Notes under the pieces: generated by a model
Told to the model about the DNA's origin: nothing
Seen by the model: only the letters and a program-made list of their open reading frames with translations
Database searches by the model: none
NCBI GenBank assembly: GCA_945900785.1
Contig: CAMDJM010000007.1
Location: 1 to 64,000, forward strand
Reading direction: 5' to 3'
DNA: 64,000 nucleotides
Origin: Akkermansia muciniphila
GTDB lineage: Bacteria; Verrucomicrobiota; Verrucomicrobiia; Verrucomicrobiales; V1-33
Shown: piece after piece, positions 1 through 7,688 of the stretch
Position numbering within the stretch: the first letter of the stretch is position 1
Layout: the number at the start of each line of letters is the position of its first letter
Position numbers and translations under genes: made by a program

Positions 1-371
1 CCCATTCCCCAGCGCCACAGGCGCGTCCCATGACAGCCTGGGGTTTCAACCCCAGGACCCCGGCCCGCCCGAATCCCCAGCGCTGAAGGCGCGTCCCATG
101 ACAGCCTGGGGTTTCAACCCCAGGACCGCAGCCCGCCCGATTTCCCAGCGCCAAAGGCGCGTCCCAGGACAGCCTGGGGTTTCAACCCCAGGACCGCAGC
201 CCGCCCGATTCCCCAGCGCTGAAGGCGCGTCCCATCACAGCCTGCGGTTTCAACCCCAGGACCCCAGCCCGCCCGAATTCCCAGCGCCAAAGGCGCGTCC
301 CATGACAGCCTGGGGTTTCAACCCCAGGACCCCAGCCGCAACCCATTCCCCAGCGCCAAAGGCGCGTCCCA
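1..371 (+). repeat. Tandem array of six 68-bp palindromic repeats
   Basis: Six head-to-tail units with a spacing of 68, 68, 68, 68 and 69 bp; the window opens inside the array, so it may be longer. Each unit holds two dyads: GCGCC-NNN-GGCGC, and the 20-bp palindrome CCTGGGGTTTCAACCCCAGG. Copies differ by a few bases (for example GCGCT-GAA-GGCGC in units 2 and 4). There are no unique spacers, so this is not a CRISPR array. It lies 255 bp from the end of a Y1 transposase gene, which fits REP/BIME elements mobilised by a RAYT-type enzyme. The link to that enzyme is inferred from proximity. Confidence 0.85.
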
Positions 372-440
372 TGAATCACCGGTGCCGAAGAATTTCCCCT
401 GCACCAGCCATCCCCGCCCAAACGCCCAAATGCCCCCCCT

Positions 441-536
441 CATGGAACGCGCCGTTGGCGCTCCCGGGGTTTGGATAGGACCATCACCTGGGGTTGAAAC
501 CCCAGGCTGTCATGGGATGCGCCGTTGGCGCTGCGG
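441..536 (-). repeat. Two inverted partial copies of the 68-bp repeat
   Basis: The GCGCC-GTT-GGCGC dyad is seen at about 447-462 and again at 520-533. The reverse complement of the 20-bp palindrome with its CTGTCATGGGA flank lies at 488-517. These copies face the six-unit array in the opposite direction, as in paired BIME-type repeats, and lie between the array and the transposase gene. Confidence 0.75.
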
Positions 537-625
537 AAATGGGCGGTGGTGTTTGGCCCCCGCTGACCGCTGACTGCTGACCGCTGCCCACTTCTCACTG
601 ACCGCTGGCTTCCGGCCTCTCCTCA

Positions 626-1078
626 TCAATCCCACACATACGCCTCGTCCCACGATACCCCATACCGCTCCAACAAATCCCGGAATTCGTCCTGAAACGT
701 CCGCCTCTGGTGGTGGGCTGCCTGATTTTCGATATACCGCTCCAACGCCGCCAACTGTGATTTTCCTACCGAAAAAATCCCATAACCCCGCTGCCACGCG
801 AAATCCGTATAACCTGCATCCTGTTTTCCCAGCCAATGATTGGATGCCGTTTTCAACTCCTTCACCAAATCCCCCTGCGTCACCGTGCGTGGCAAGGTCA
901 GAGCCAGATGCACATGATCCGCCACGCCGCCGACGCGATACGCGTGGCAATCCAACCCGCGCGCCACTTCGGCCAAATAAGCGTGCAGGCGCGGCTGCAT
1001 CGCCGGCGGGATCAGCGCCGCCCGGTCTTTGGTGCTGAATACCACGTGAACGATCACCAGGCTGAGAGACTGAGGCAT
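626..1078 (-). CDS. Y1 (IS200/RAYT-like) transposase
   Basis: A 150-aa single-strand DNA transposase of the Y1_Tnp/COG1943 family, which cuts and joins hairpin-marked DNA through one tyrosine. Visible features are the N-terminal strand VIVHVVFSTKDR, the metal-binding HUH motif in GVADHVHLALTLPR, and the catalytic tyrosine in ERYIENQ. It ends in the family-typical GVSWDEAYVWD. The length is normal and no lesion is visible, so it may be functional. ATG at 1078 is preferred over ATG at 1093 because AGGACAGGGG precedes it. No IS200 partner gene (tnpB) is present. Together with the palindromic array downstream this suggests a REP-associated (RAYT) enzyme rather than an autonomous IS, although the RAYT assignment is inference. 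Confidence 0.85.
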   Translation of the reverse strand: MPQSLSLVIVHVVFSTKDRAALIPPAMQPRLHAYLAEVARGLDCHAYRVGGVADHVHLALTLPRTVTQGDLVKELKTASNHWLGKQDAGYTDFAWQRGYGIFSVGKSQLAALERYIENQAAHHQRRTFQDEFRDLLERYGVSWDEAYVWD

Positions 1079-1116
1079 CCCCTGTCCTGGCATTTATTCT
1101 CCGGCCCGCCAATGCC

Positions 1117-1147
1117 AAAATACGGCCGCCTAAAAATACGGCCGCCT
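1117..1147. repeat. Short tandem direct repeat (about 15 bp x2)
   Basis: The sequence AAAATACGGCCGCCT occurs twice in tandem, just upstream of the transposase start. No function is apparent. It may be a footprint of past rearrangement. Confidence 0.6.
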
Positions 1148-1190
1148 CATCCACGTTGCGCCTGATTCCCGGATTGATCCCCATCCCTGG

Positions 1191-1841
1191 AGGATTCAGA
1201 GCATTGCCAGCGAACGCGACTTCAGGCAGCACGCCGCCGAACTCGCCCGGGTTTGGGACGCCAATCTCCGCAAGGCCTTTGCCGACCCGGCCAACCGTTT
1301 TACCTTGGTCAGCCAGCCGCAACCCGGCACGCTGATCATCGAGATCGCCCTCACCGAGGTCGTTTTTGGACACCCTGCGGCCAGTCTCGCTTCCTTATGC
1401 CGTGCCCGGCGGCAGTGTCGCCATGGCCATGGTGTCTCCTTCCGTGGCGTGCGAAATGCGCATCATTGATGCCTCCACCTAGAAAATCGTGGCCGCGGCG
1501 TCGGACCGCCGGAGCACCAAAATCAAGCTCGTCGATCTAAACCTGGAAAAGATTATAGAGTTTGAACAGAAGGTCACAAAGGGCAGGAAGTAAGTGACTT
1601 ACGTGGCAATCGTCCTTGAAAACCGTTCACCCTCTGGAGGAGTCCGCCCAGGTCTGGAACTTTTTCTTTTTGTGGCCTTTGTGCCCTTCTGTTCAAATTC
1701 ATTCCGGTTTTTAGGCTAAACAAACTCAGCTTCACCAAATCCAACGAAGAGATCTGCACCGAGTGGTCGGTGCAGGCCATGCAGGCCCTCAACAAAGAAA
1801 AATTCCCCACTGTGAAACGCAACTGGGTCAGCCTCTCCTGA
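1191..1841 (+). pseudogene. Decayed DUF3313 family protein
   Basis: Stitching the frames together gives a DUF3313-like protein, a family of small secreted or lipoprotein proteins of unknown function. Recognisable blocks are FADPANRFTLVSQPQPGTL, IEIALTEV, CEMRIIDAST and KIVAAASDRRS, followed by a C-terminal block TEWSVQAMQALN. The lesions are clear: no N-terminus or signal peptide, a frameshift near 1380, an in-frame TAG at 1480-1482, and an insertion of about 173 bp after codon 1540-1542. Removing the insertion with one copy of its flanking 6-bp repeat rejoins VDLN to KLSFTKS in frame. The family call comes from remembered motif patterns and is moderately sure; that the gene is dead is very sure. 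Confidence 0.7.
1543..1721. mobile_element. MITE-like inverted-repeat insertion with 6-bp TSD
   Basis: This segment of about 173 bp interrupts the DUF3313 pseudogene. CTAAAC occurs on both sides, at 1537-1542 and 1716-1721, and looks like a target-site duplication. Imperfect inverted repeats sit inside: TTTGAACAGAAGG with a following CACAAAGG at about 1560-1583, and their complement at about 1673-1698. Both outer ends read CCT followed by A-rich sequence. It encodes nothing, so any transposition would need an enzyme supplied elsewhere. Confidence 0.65.
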
Positions 1842-1921
1842 GTTCACTCCGATCCGCCCCCGTCCCCTGCGCCTGTCCACCAGCGCATGACCAGGGTTAA
1901 CCGCTGCGGCAGGCAACCGCC

Positions 1922-2239
1922 ATGCGAACCACCCATCTTCTCATCTGCCTCACCCTGACCGGCGAGACCCGGCCCTACGACCGCACGGTGGGCTATACAC
2001 GCCGCATCATTCCGAAGAGCCGCTGGGGTGCCCTGGAACTCGTGGCGCGTTTCTCCAGCGTGGACCTCGACAACGGCAGCGTGCACGGCGGCAGCTTCGA
2101 TAAGACCTATCCCGGCATCAACTGGTGGGCGACACGGCGCGCCAAAGTCGGCTTTGGCTGGGGCCATACCTGGCTGGACCGATTTGACAAGACGGGTGGG
2201 ATGGACAGCTTCCAGTCGCGCCTGCAGTGGGTTTATTGA
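1922..2239 (+). pseudogene. C-terminal remnant of OprO/OprP-type phosphate-selective porin
   Basis: The 105-aa frame matches only the last strands of the OprO/OprP porin barrel: LTGETRPYDRTVGYTRR, WGALELVARFSSVDLDNG, YPGINWWATRRAKVGFGW, and a terminal aromatic WVY typical of outer-membrane barrels. A full-length porin of this family has roughly 350-450 residues, so most of the gene is missing. The first dozen residues (MRTTHLLICLT) form neither a signal peptide nor a porin N-terminus and probably arose by deletion fusion. It is unlikely to give a functional product. Confidence 0.7.
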
Positions 2240-2347
2240 GCCGCGGGATGCTGTGGCTGCTCTATGGACTCCTGTTCAAATCAGCTTGTCCCAAGACGCC
2301 TATTTTCATGTTGACAGAATCGGCTTCCCCGCGACATCTGGACGTTT

Positions 2348-2527
2348 ATGTTCTTCTGGATTTACGACATCCCTATATGGCAACTGGGCCTCATTTTCGC
2401 TCTGCTGTTTGTAGGCGTCACTTGGATAGGGATTCTCTTCGTCAGAAGGCCGGTTGCTGATGTGCACCACGCCTTACTGGCGTTTCATGCTGGCTCAGAA
2501 ACGTCAGACAGACGAGGCCTTCGTTGA
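2348..2527 (+). pseudogene. N-terminal fragment resembling DUF4239 (bestrophin-like) membrane protein
   Basis: This 59-aa frame begins MFFWIYDIPIWQLGLIFALL and has one clear membrane helix (about residues 9-32) followed by VRRPVADVHH. This resembles the start of DUF4239/bestrophin-like proteins, which normally continue for about 200 residues with further helices. Here the frame ends after 27 more polar residues. It is either a truncated relic or an independent small membrane protein; the family link is tentative. It lies directly before a 10-bp tandem repeat, in a stretch with other gene remnants. Confidence 0.4.
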
Positions 2528-2550
2528 AACCGAATGATGCTTTTTACCTG

Positions 2551-2600
2551 GTCCGGCAACGTCCGGCAACGTCCGGCAACGTCCGGCAACGTCCGGCAAC
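2551..2600. repeat. Five perfect tandem copies of a 10-bp unit
   Basis: GTCCGGCAAC is repeated five times without mismatch, ending 62 bp before the start codon of the transporter-like gene. The unit is close to one helical turn, so changes in copy number would barely alter helical phasing but would alter spacing. The unit length is not a multiple of three, yet the array lies outside the gene as annotated. Confidence 0.95.
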
Positions 2601-2662
2601 CTGCCTGCCTGATTTCTTCTTGCTCCCTCCAATATAAACCGTTTACTCAGCCCCAAAAATCC

Positions 2663-3520
2663 ATGCAAAGCACTTTCTTTTCCTCTGCCATGGGCAGCGC
2701 CCTTTTCTCCTTGATGGGCTGCGCGGTCACCAGCGTCTGTGCAGGCACGGCGCCTCCAGCCGGCACCCCATCTGCCACGGCACCCACCCCGGGCGGGGAA
2801 GCCGACCTCGCCAAGCAGCTCGCCAATCCGGTCGCCAGCCTGATCTCTGTGCCTTTCCAGGCGAACTGGGATTTTGGGATCGGGGTGCATGATGCCACCC
2901 GCTTCACCTTGAATATCCAGCCGGTCGTTCCGGTGGATCTGACAGATGATTGGAACCTGATCGTGCGCACCATCCTGCCGGTGATCGATGCGGAATCCCC
3001 CGCGCCGGGCATCGGTGATGCCTCCGGGCTTGGCGATACGGTGCAGAGCTTCTTCTTTTCACCGAAACAGCCGGTGAACGGGTGGATCCTCGCCGCCGGT
3101 CCGGTCCTGCTGTGGCCCACCGCGACGGATGACCTGCTGGGCGGGGAAAAGTGGGGAGCCGGCCCCACCGGGCTCGCCCTGAAACAAACCGGTCCCTGGA
3201 CCTACGGCCTGCTCTTCAACCATCTTTGGTCCTATGCCGGCAACGAAGACCGCGGCGAAGTGAACGCCTCCTTCATCCAGCCCTTCTGTTCCTATATCAC
3301 CAAAACCAAAACAACCTTCACCCTCAATTCTGAATCCACTTACGACTGGGAACGCAACCAATGGTCCGCGCCGTTGAATTTCGTCGTCTCCCAGCTCTTC
3401 AAAGTGGGCGGTCAGCCCATGCAGGCTTTTGCCGGTGGCCGGTATTATCTGGATGGCCCGGAGGGTGGTCCCGAGTGGGGAATCCGCGCCGGACTGGTCC
3501 TCCTCTTCCCCAAAGGCTAG
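2663..3520 (+). CDS. Putative outer-membrane transporter-like beta-barrel protein
   Basis: 285 aa. The ATG at 2663 gives a signal peptide (MQSTFFSSAMGSALFSLMGC, cleavage near VCAG); an upstream in-frame ATG at 2534 would read through the 10-bp repeats and was rejected. The mature part starts with a Pro/Ala/Thr-rich linker. It then has LANPVASLISVPFQANWDFG and FTLNIQPVVPVDLTDDWNLI, a pattern common in secreted proteins annotated only as 'transporter' and related to phenol-degradation (meta-pathway) barrels. Amphipathic strands follow to the end (LVLLFPKG). It is probably an outer-membrane pore; the substrate is unknown. The next gene starts 34 bp downstream. Confidence 0.7.
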   Translation: MQSTFFSSAMGSALFSLMGCAVTSVCAGTAPPAGTPSATAPTPGGEADLAKQLANPVASLISVPFQANWDFGIGVHDATRFTLNIQPVVPVDLTDDWNLIVRTILPVIDAESPAPGIGDASGLGDTVQSFFFSPKQPVNGWILAAGPVLLWPTATDDLLGGEKWGAGPTGLALKQTGPWTYGLLFNHLWSYAGNEDRGEVNASFIQPFCSYITKTKTTFTLNSESTYDWERNQWSAPLNFVVSQLFKVGGQPMQAFAGGRYYLDGPEGGPEWGIRAGLVLLFPKG

Positions 3521-3554
3521 GATTCCTGATTTCCCAACCCGCATCACCTTCACC

Positions 3555-4376
3555 ATGAAAACAAAACCGCTGCTCCCGATTCTCCTCTTCTTTAGTGTCA
3601 CTTCAACTTTCACGGCCACCACTCCGGCGGCGGATGCAGAGACGAAACCAGCACCGGCCGCTGCTGCTCCTGCCGTTGAGGAACCCGCCGTGGATCCCAA
3701 GGCTATCGCCATCCTAAAACGTGCCGTCGATCTCCTGGCCGGCGCGAAACAATTCAGCGTGACTGCCGAAATCTGGGAGGAGGTCGCCCTCGAAAATGGC
3801 AGCACCGTCCAGACCGCCAAAACCGCCGAAATCAAACTGCGCCGCCCGGACCGTCTCCAAGTGGATGTCAGGACCACCAAACCCAGACGCAGCTTCTTCT
3901 ATGATGGAAAAACCCTCAGCGTGGTGGACCGCCAGAAAAACTTCTACGGTTCCACGCCTGTCCCCGCCACGCTTGATGAAACCTTGAAGAAGGCCAGTGA
4001 AACCTACGGCATCAACTTTCCCCTTGAGGATCTTTTGCTGAGCCGGCCATTTGGCGATGGGGCCGCCCTCGCCACTGCCGGAGATTATCTTGGCCCCCAG
4101 TTGGTGCTGGGCACCCTTTGTCATCACCTCTCCTTCCGCAGCGAAACGGCGGACTGGCAGGTCTGGATCCAGGACGGTCCCCAGGCGGTGATCCGGAAAG
4201 CCGTGCTGGTTTCCGGTAGCGGTGAGGAGTCCGCCCACGTCACCTTCCTGTTCGACCGGTGGGATCTGTTCACCGAACTCCCGGATTTTCTGTTTGCTTT
4301 CGAACCCACCGCCACCGACACCAAGGTGGAAATCCTTCCCGAACCGGCCCAGCCCGCCGCCGAACCCGCCAAATAG
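3555..4376 (+). CDS. DUF2092 (LolA-like) secreted protein
   Basis: 273 aa with a signal peptide (MKTKPLLPILLFFSVTSTFT) and an Ala/Pro-rich linker to about residue 46. The body resembles DUF2092, a periplasmic half-barrel family distantly like LolA/LolB: ILKRAVDLLAGAKQFSVTAE, then KLRRPDRLQVDVRT, FFYDGKTLSVVDRQKNFYG, and LGPQLVLGTLCHHLSFRS. LolA-type folds bind lipids or lipoproteins, so handling of envelope lipids is a reasonable but unproven role. It lies in a same-strand run of secreted proteins. Confidence 0.7.
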   Translation: MKTKPLLPILLFFSVTSTFTATTPAADAETKPAPAAAAPAVEEPAVDPKAIAILKRAVDLLAGAKQFSVTAEIWEEVALENGSTVQTAKTAEIKLRRPDRLQVDVRTTKPRRSFFYDGKTLSVVDRQKNFYGSTPVPATLDETLKKASETYGINFPLEDLLLSRPFGDGAALATAGDYLGPQLVLGTLCHHLSFRSETADWQVWIQDGPQAVIRKAVLVSGSGEESAHVTFLFDRWDLFTELPDFLFAFEPTATDTKVEILPEPAQPAAEPAK

Positions 4377-4397
4377 CCTCCCAACCCATTATTAGTT

Positions 4398-4994
4398 ATG
4401 AAAACCACTTTTCCCTTCTCCCTTCGCATGGCGCTCGCCTTGGCGCTGGTCATCGTGTCCGCCGCCAACTCCTCCGCTTACCCCAATGTGAACCGGAATG
4501 TGAACGTGAACCGCAACGTGAACACAAACCGGGGCAACGTAAACGTGAACCGGAATGTGAACGTGAACCGGAACAACGTGAACGTGAACCGGAACGTCAA
4601 CGTGAACGGCAACAACGTGAATGTGAACCGCAATTACAACTACAACCGCCACGTCGATGTGGATGTCCACCGTCACGGGGGCTATGGCGTTGGCGTGGCT
4701 GCGGGCCTGGTCACTGGAGCCGTCATCGGAGCCGCTGTAGCCGCCCCACCGCGGGGGTATGCCCCGGTCGTTTATGGTGGCACCTCCTACGCCTACTATG
4801 GCGGCACTTACTATCAACCGGGACCCACCGGTTACGTGGTGGTGGCCCCTCCCGTGGGGATCGTGGTCCCGGTTCTCCCTCCCGGTTGCGCTCCCTACAT
4901 CAACAATGGCATCACCTATTATGGATTGAACGGCCTCTACTATCAGCCGGTGATGATGAGCGGGGTGGTCCAATACCGCACGGTAATTTTCTGA
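4398..4994 (+). CDS. Secreted Asn-Val repeat protein (DUF6515-like C-terminus)
   Basis: 198 aa. A signal peptide (about residues 1-27) is followed by a low-complexity block, residues about 29-85, built from NVNRN/NVNVNRN units. This is encoded by degenerate 6-bp DNA repeats (AACGTG/AACCGG) at about 4484-4640. Next come a Gly/Ala hydrophobic stretch (GVAAGLVTGAVIGAAVAA) and a Tyr/Pro/Gly-rich C-terminus (YYGGTYYQPGPTGYVVV, ITYYGLNGLYYQPV) like DUF6515-type proteins. No catalytic motif is visible. The polar repeat suggests a surface-exposed or aggregating segment. The next gene, a small lipoprotein, begins 37 bp downstream. Confidence 0.75.
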   Translation: MKTTFPFSLRMALALALVIVSAANSSAYPNVNRNVNVNRNVNTNRGNVNVNRNVNVNRNNVNVNRNVNVNGNNVNVNRNYNYNRHVDVDVHRHGGYGVGVAAGLVTGAVIGAAVAAPPRGYAPVVYGGTSYAYYGGTYYQPGPTGYVVVAPPVGIVVPVLPPGCAPYINNGITYYGLNGLYYQPVMMSGVVQYRTVIF

Positions 4995-5031
4995 ACCCAA
5001 CCGCATACTCCCGTCTCCAACATTACCACCC

Positions 5032-5253
5032 ATGAAAACCACCGCCCTGCTCCTGCTTGGAGCCACTACCGCTATTCTCTTTTCTTCCTGCGCCGCCGGA
5101 GTGGTGGACCGCACTGAAGACCGCTACGACCGGCGTGAAGACCGCGTGGACCGCCGTCACTACAGCGGCCCCGGGGACCGCGTCGAGGATTACTACGATA
5201 AACGCGAAAACGTGAATGACAAATTGCGCGGCCGCCGGGGTCTCCGTTACTAG
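5032..5253 (+). CDS. Small charged lipoprotein
   Basis: 73 aa. A lipoprotein signal peptide ends in the lipobox LFSSC, with Cys at residue 20. The rest is highly charged, with heptad-like DR/ED repeats (DRTEDRYDRREDRVDRRHY) and no recognised domain. It lies between two secreted proteins on the same strand. It is probably a membrane-anchored envelope protein; the function is unknown. Confidence 0.75.
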   Translation: MKTTALLLLGATTAILFSSCAAGVVDRTEDRYDRREDRVDRRHYSGPGDRVEDYYDKRENVNDKLRGRRGLRY

Positions 5254-5282
5254 ATTCCGTTAACCAACGACCGACCCTTTAC

Positions 5283-6464
5283 ATGAAATCCATTTTTGCT
5301 CTGCTCACTTTTGGTGCGCTGCTCCACAGCCCAAGTGCGCTTGCGGGAACCACCCCGGGGCCTTCCGGAAAAGAGGTGGCAGCGAGCCCCCCGGTTCCTA
5401 CCGATGAGGGCTGGCGTTACACCGTAGGACTGCCCGGCTGGCTGGCTGGATTGAATGGGGATATCGGGATCGGCGGGTTCCAACCGGTCCACACGGACGT
5501 GCCCTTCTCGAAGATTCTGGATCATCTTGACATGGTGGCTTCGCTTTCGGTGGAGGCCCAACGCGGTCCCTGGAGTCTCTATGCAGAGGGTTTGTATCTG
5601 AAGCTTTCCGCTGGTGGTGAAACTCCGGGGCGTCTGCTGGATACCATCAGTCTCGAGCAGAAAGAGGTGCTGCTGGAAGCCGGTGTTGCCTACCGGATTT
5701 GGGAGGGACCGCGTGGTTATTTTGACCTGTTTGCCGGGGCGCGGTATCTTTCGATGGATGCCACCCTTCACCTTGAGGTGAATCCCAGCGGGGTCAAGGC
5801 CGTGAGTGAGGATCTGGCCAGCGGGGCGGTGGCCCGGGTGACCGCTGCGGTCAAAGATGCGGTTTCGGAGGTCAAAGCTCCGGCCCTGGAGAAAATTACC
5901 GCCGCCGCTGCGGGGCGGATTGAAGACCGCGTCGGCGAAATTCTGAACCAATATCCCCGGTTGCCGGAGGCGATCCGCCGGATTGGCGGGGCGGATGGTC
6001 CGGTTAGCGACGCCCTGCGGGAACTGGTCGCCGCGCAACTGGTCGCGGAACAGCAGACGGCCGCCGACACCGTTTCTGCCGCAAAAAGCCGTGTCAGCAG
6101 TGCCGTGACCCAAGCCGTGCAGCGGGCGGAGCGCAAACTGGCCCGGCGGATCGAAACCGCCCTGAGGAACGCCCTTCCGGAAAGCCTTGCTGGGTCAAAA
6201 GCCTGGATCGATCCCGTAGTGGGATTCCGGGCCCGCTTTAATTTCACGGACCATCTTTACGTCGCCGCCAAAGGTGACATCGGCGGATTTGGCGTCGGAT
6301 CCGATCTGAGTTGGCAGGTTTTTGGGGCTCTGGGATACCAGTTTAACCGCCACTGGTCTTCGGAACTGGGCTACAAGTATCTCTCGATCGATTATGCCCA
6401 GGACGGTTTTGTCTTTGATGCCGTCCAGGCCGGAGCCTTCGTAGGATTGAAATATACGTTCTAG
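5283..6464 (+). CDS. Outer-membrane beta-barrel with large Ala-rich helical insert
   Basis: 393 aa with a signal peptide (MKSIFALLTFGALLHSPSALA). Barrel-like strands at both ends (WRYTVGLPGWLAGLNGDIGI and GPWSLYAEGLYLKLSAGG; later LYVAAKGDIGGFGVGSDLSW and SSELGYKYLSIDYAQDGF) finish on a terminal Phe (FVGLKYTF), the usual barrel signature. Between them, residues about 165-310 form an Ala/Val/Glu/Arg-rich helical segment (VARVTAAVKDAVSEVKAPAL and onwards) that would project as a coiled domain into the periplasm or outside the cell. The strand parts resemble uncharacterised OMP_b-brl proteins. No specific function can be assigned. Confidence 0.65.
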   Translation: MKSIFALLTFGALLHSPSALAGTTPGPSGKEVAASPPVPTDEGWRYTVGLPGWLAGLNGDIGIGGFQPVHTDVPFSKILDHLDMVASLSVEAQRGPWSLYAEGLYLKLSAGGETPGRLLDTISLEQKEVLLEAGVAYRIWEGPRGYFDLFAGARYLSMDATLHLEVNPSGVKAVSEDLASGAVARVTAAVKDAVSEVKAPALEKITAAAAGRIEDRVGEILNQYPRLPEAIRRIGGADGPVSDALRELVAAQLVAEQQTAADTVSAAKSRVSSAVTQAVQRAERKLARRIETALRNALPESLAGSKAWIDPVVGFRARFNFTDHLYVAAKGDIGGFGVGSDLSWQVFGALGYQFNRHWSSELGYKYLSIDYAQDGFVFDAVQAGAFVGLKYTF

Positions 6465-6537
6465 CCAGCCGCCACCCTGCGGCACGGCCCCCTCCCCATC
6501 CGGCCACAGGACAATATCCAGCCATCAGAAATTATTT

Positions 6538-6771
6538 ATGAAGCCATCTTTACTCTTATCTCTCCGTTGCCCTTCAATCCGTGCCTTCCTGTTTGCCTGG
6601 GGTGGACTTTGCCTGACCTCAGGGCTGACTTCCTGCGCGAGCAATGACCAGCTGCAGGAACGGCTGGATCGCCGCACTGACGCTGCAGTCAACTATCAGG
6701 AGCGCCGCAAAATGCGCAACGAGGCCAATGATGCCCGCTACAATGCCTGGTATGACCGGGTCATGGATTGA
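6538..6771 (+). CDS. Small lipoprotein
   Basis: 77 aa. A long N-terminal hydrophobic stretch ends in the lipobox GLTSC with Cys at residue 33. The remainder is a short, charged, probably helical tail (LQERLDRRTDAAVNYQERRK) that ends YNAWYDRVMD. The charged R/D pattern is reminiscent of the lipoprotein at 5032-5253. No domain is recognised. Confidence 0.65.
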   Translation: MKPSLLLSLRCPSIRAFLFAWGGLCLTSGLTSCASNDQLQERLDRRTDAAVNYQERRKMRNEANDARYNAWYDRVMD

Positions 6772-6975
6772 CCCAAACGGCGGCTGGTGCCGCCGGAATT
6801 CTCTTCAGGGGCTTCTTTTACCCGCGACTTGACATCCATGGTTTTAAGGTTTAAGCGGCGGACTCTTCCCCATCCTGGCCTGAATTAGGATTAGGGCGGC
6901 TGAAGATCAGGATCCAGGATTAATCCGATGCTGGAAATGACCCCAAAATAACAACAACAACCAACACCAGAAAAG

Positions 6976-7602
6976 ATGACAAAACAGATCCTTGCCTTGA
7001 GCAGCATGCTGACAGGCTCCCTCATGGCCGGCAGCGTTCCCGCTCCCACCTACAGCAAAGCCCCCGTTCCTCCCGCACCTGCGGCGCCTTCCCAGTTGAG
7101 CTATAACACTTTGGAAGTCGGCTGGCTCCACTCCGAATGGGATTTCGTCAACCTACACTCCAGCGACGGGGCTTACGGGTCGCTGAGTTATTCTCCGGTG
7201 GAGCATTTCTACCTGACTGCGGGTGGCGGATGGGAGTCCGTGGAGCTGCTGGATGAATCCACCGATTTGTGGATTGCCAACGGCGGCGTAGGGGCCTACC
7301 TCCCCGTCGGGGGCGGATTTGACCTCGTGGGCGAAGGCGGGGTCTCCTTCTATGGCTTTTCGAACTCCCCCATCGGGGACGACAATGACGCCAGCGCGTA
7401 TTTCCGCCCGCACGTCCGTGGCCGCTGGGGCAATTTCGAAGTCCAGGCAGGTGCCGCATGGACGAACCTTGATATCTCCAACGAGTGGGCTGGTTTTGGC
7501 CGCGTCTACGTTGGCCTCATAAATAACCTGGATTTGAGCGCCGGGATCAGCGCCGGCAAGGAAGAATACACGTTGAATGTAGGACTCCGTTTCCGCTACT
7601 AA
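6976..7602 (+). CDS. Putative outer-membrane beta-barrel protein
   Basis: 208 aa with a signal peptide ending near LMAGSVPA. It has regularly spaced amphipathic strands (YNTLEVGWLHSEWDFVNLHS, GSLSYSPVEHFYLTAGGGW, GRVYVGLINNLDLSAGISAG) and ends in YTLNVGLRFRY, the aromatic C-terminus expected of an outer-membrane barrel of about eight strands. No enzymatic motif is seen. A terminator-like hairpin lies 47 bp downstream. It is probably a small structural or porin-like barrel. Confidence 0.65.
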   Translation: MTKQILALSSMLTGSLMAGSVPAPTYSKAPVPPAPAAPSQLSYNTLEVGWLHSEWDFVNLHSSDGAYGSLSYSPVEHFYLTAGGGWESVELLDESTDLWIANGGVGAYLPVGGGFDLVGEGGVSFYGFSNSPIGDDNDASAYFRPHVRGRWGNFEVQAGAAWTNLDISNEWAGFGRVYVGLINNLDLSAGISAGKEEYTLNVGLRFRY

Positions 7603-7648
7603 ACAGTGATTCGCCGGTCCGCTCCATTGACCGCAGAAGACTTCAATC

Positions 7649-7688
7649 AGGGGTCGGCGCATTCAGCGTCGACCCCTTCTCTATTTCG
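7649..7688 (+). terminator. Rho-independent terminator-like hairpin
   Basis: The 8-bp stem AGGGGTCG/CGACCCCT (7649-7656 and 7670-7677) encloses a 13-nt loop and is followed by TCTCTATTT. It is downstream of the barrel gene ending at 7602. The U-tract is weak. Confidence 0.5.

Noticed and set aside
1-371. Possible CRISPR array
   Set aside because: The unit is repeated in full with no unique spacers, it is 68 bp, and no cas genes are near. The palindromes fit REP-like elements.
566-600. CTGACCGCTG-type microrepeat as an origin or iteron
   Set aside because: Imperfect, very short, no replication gene or DnaA-box cluster nearby.
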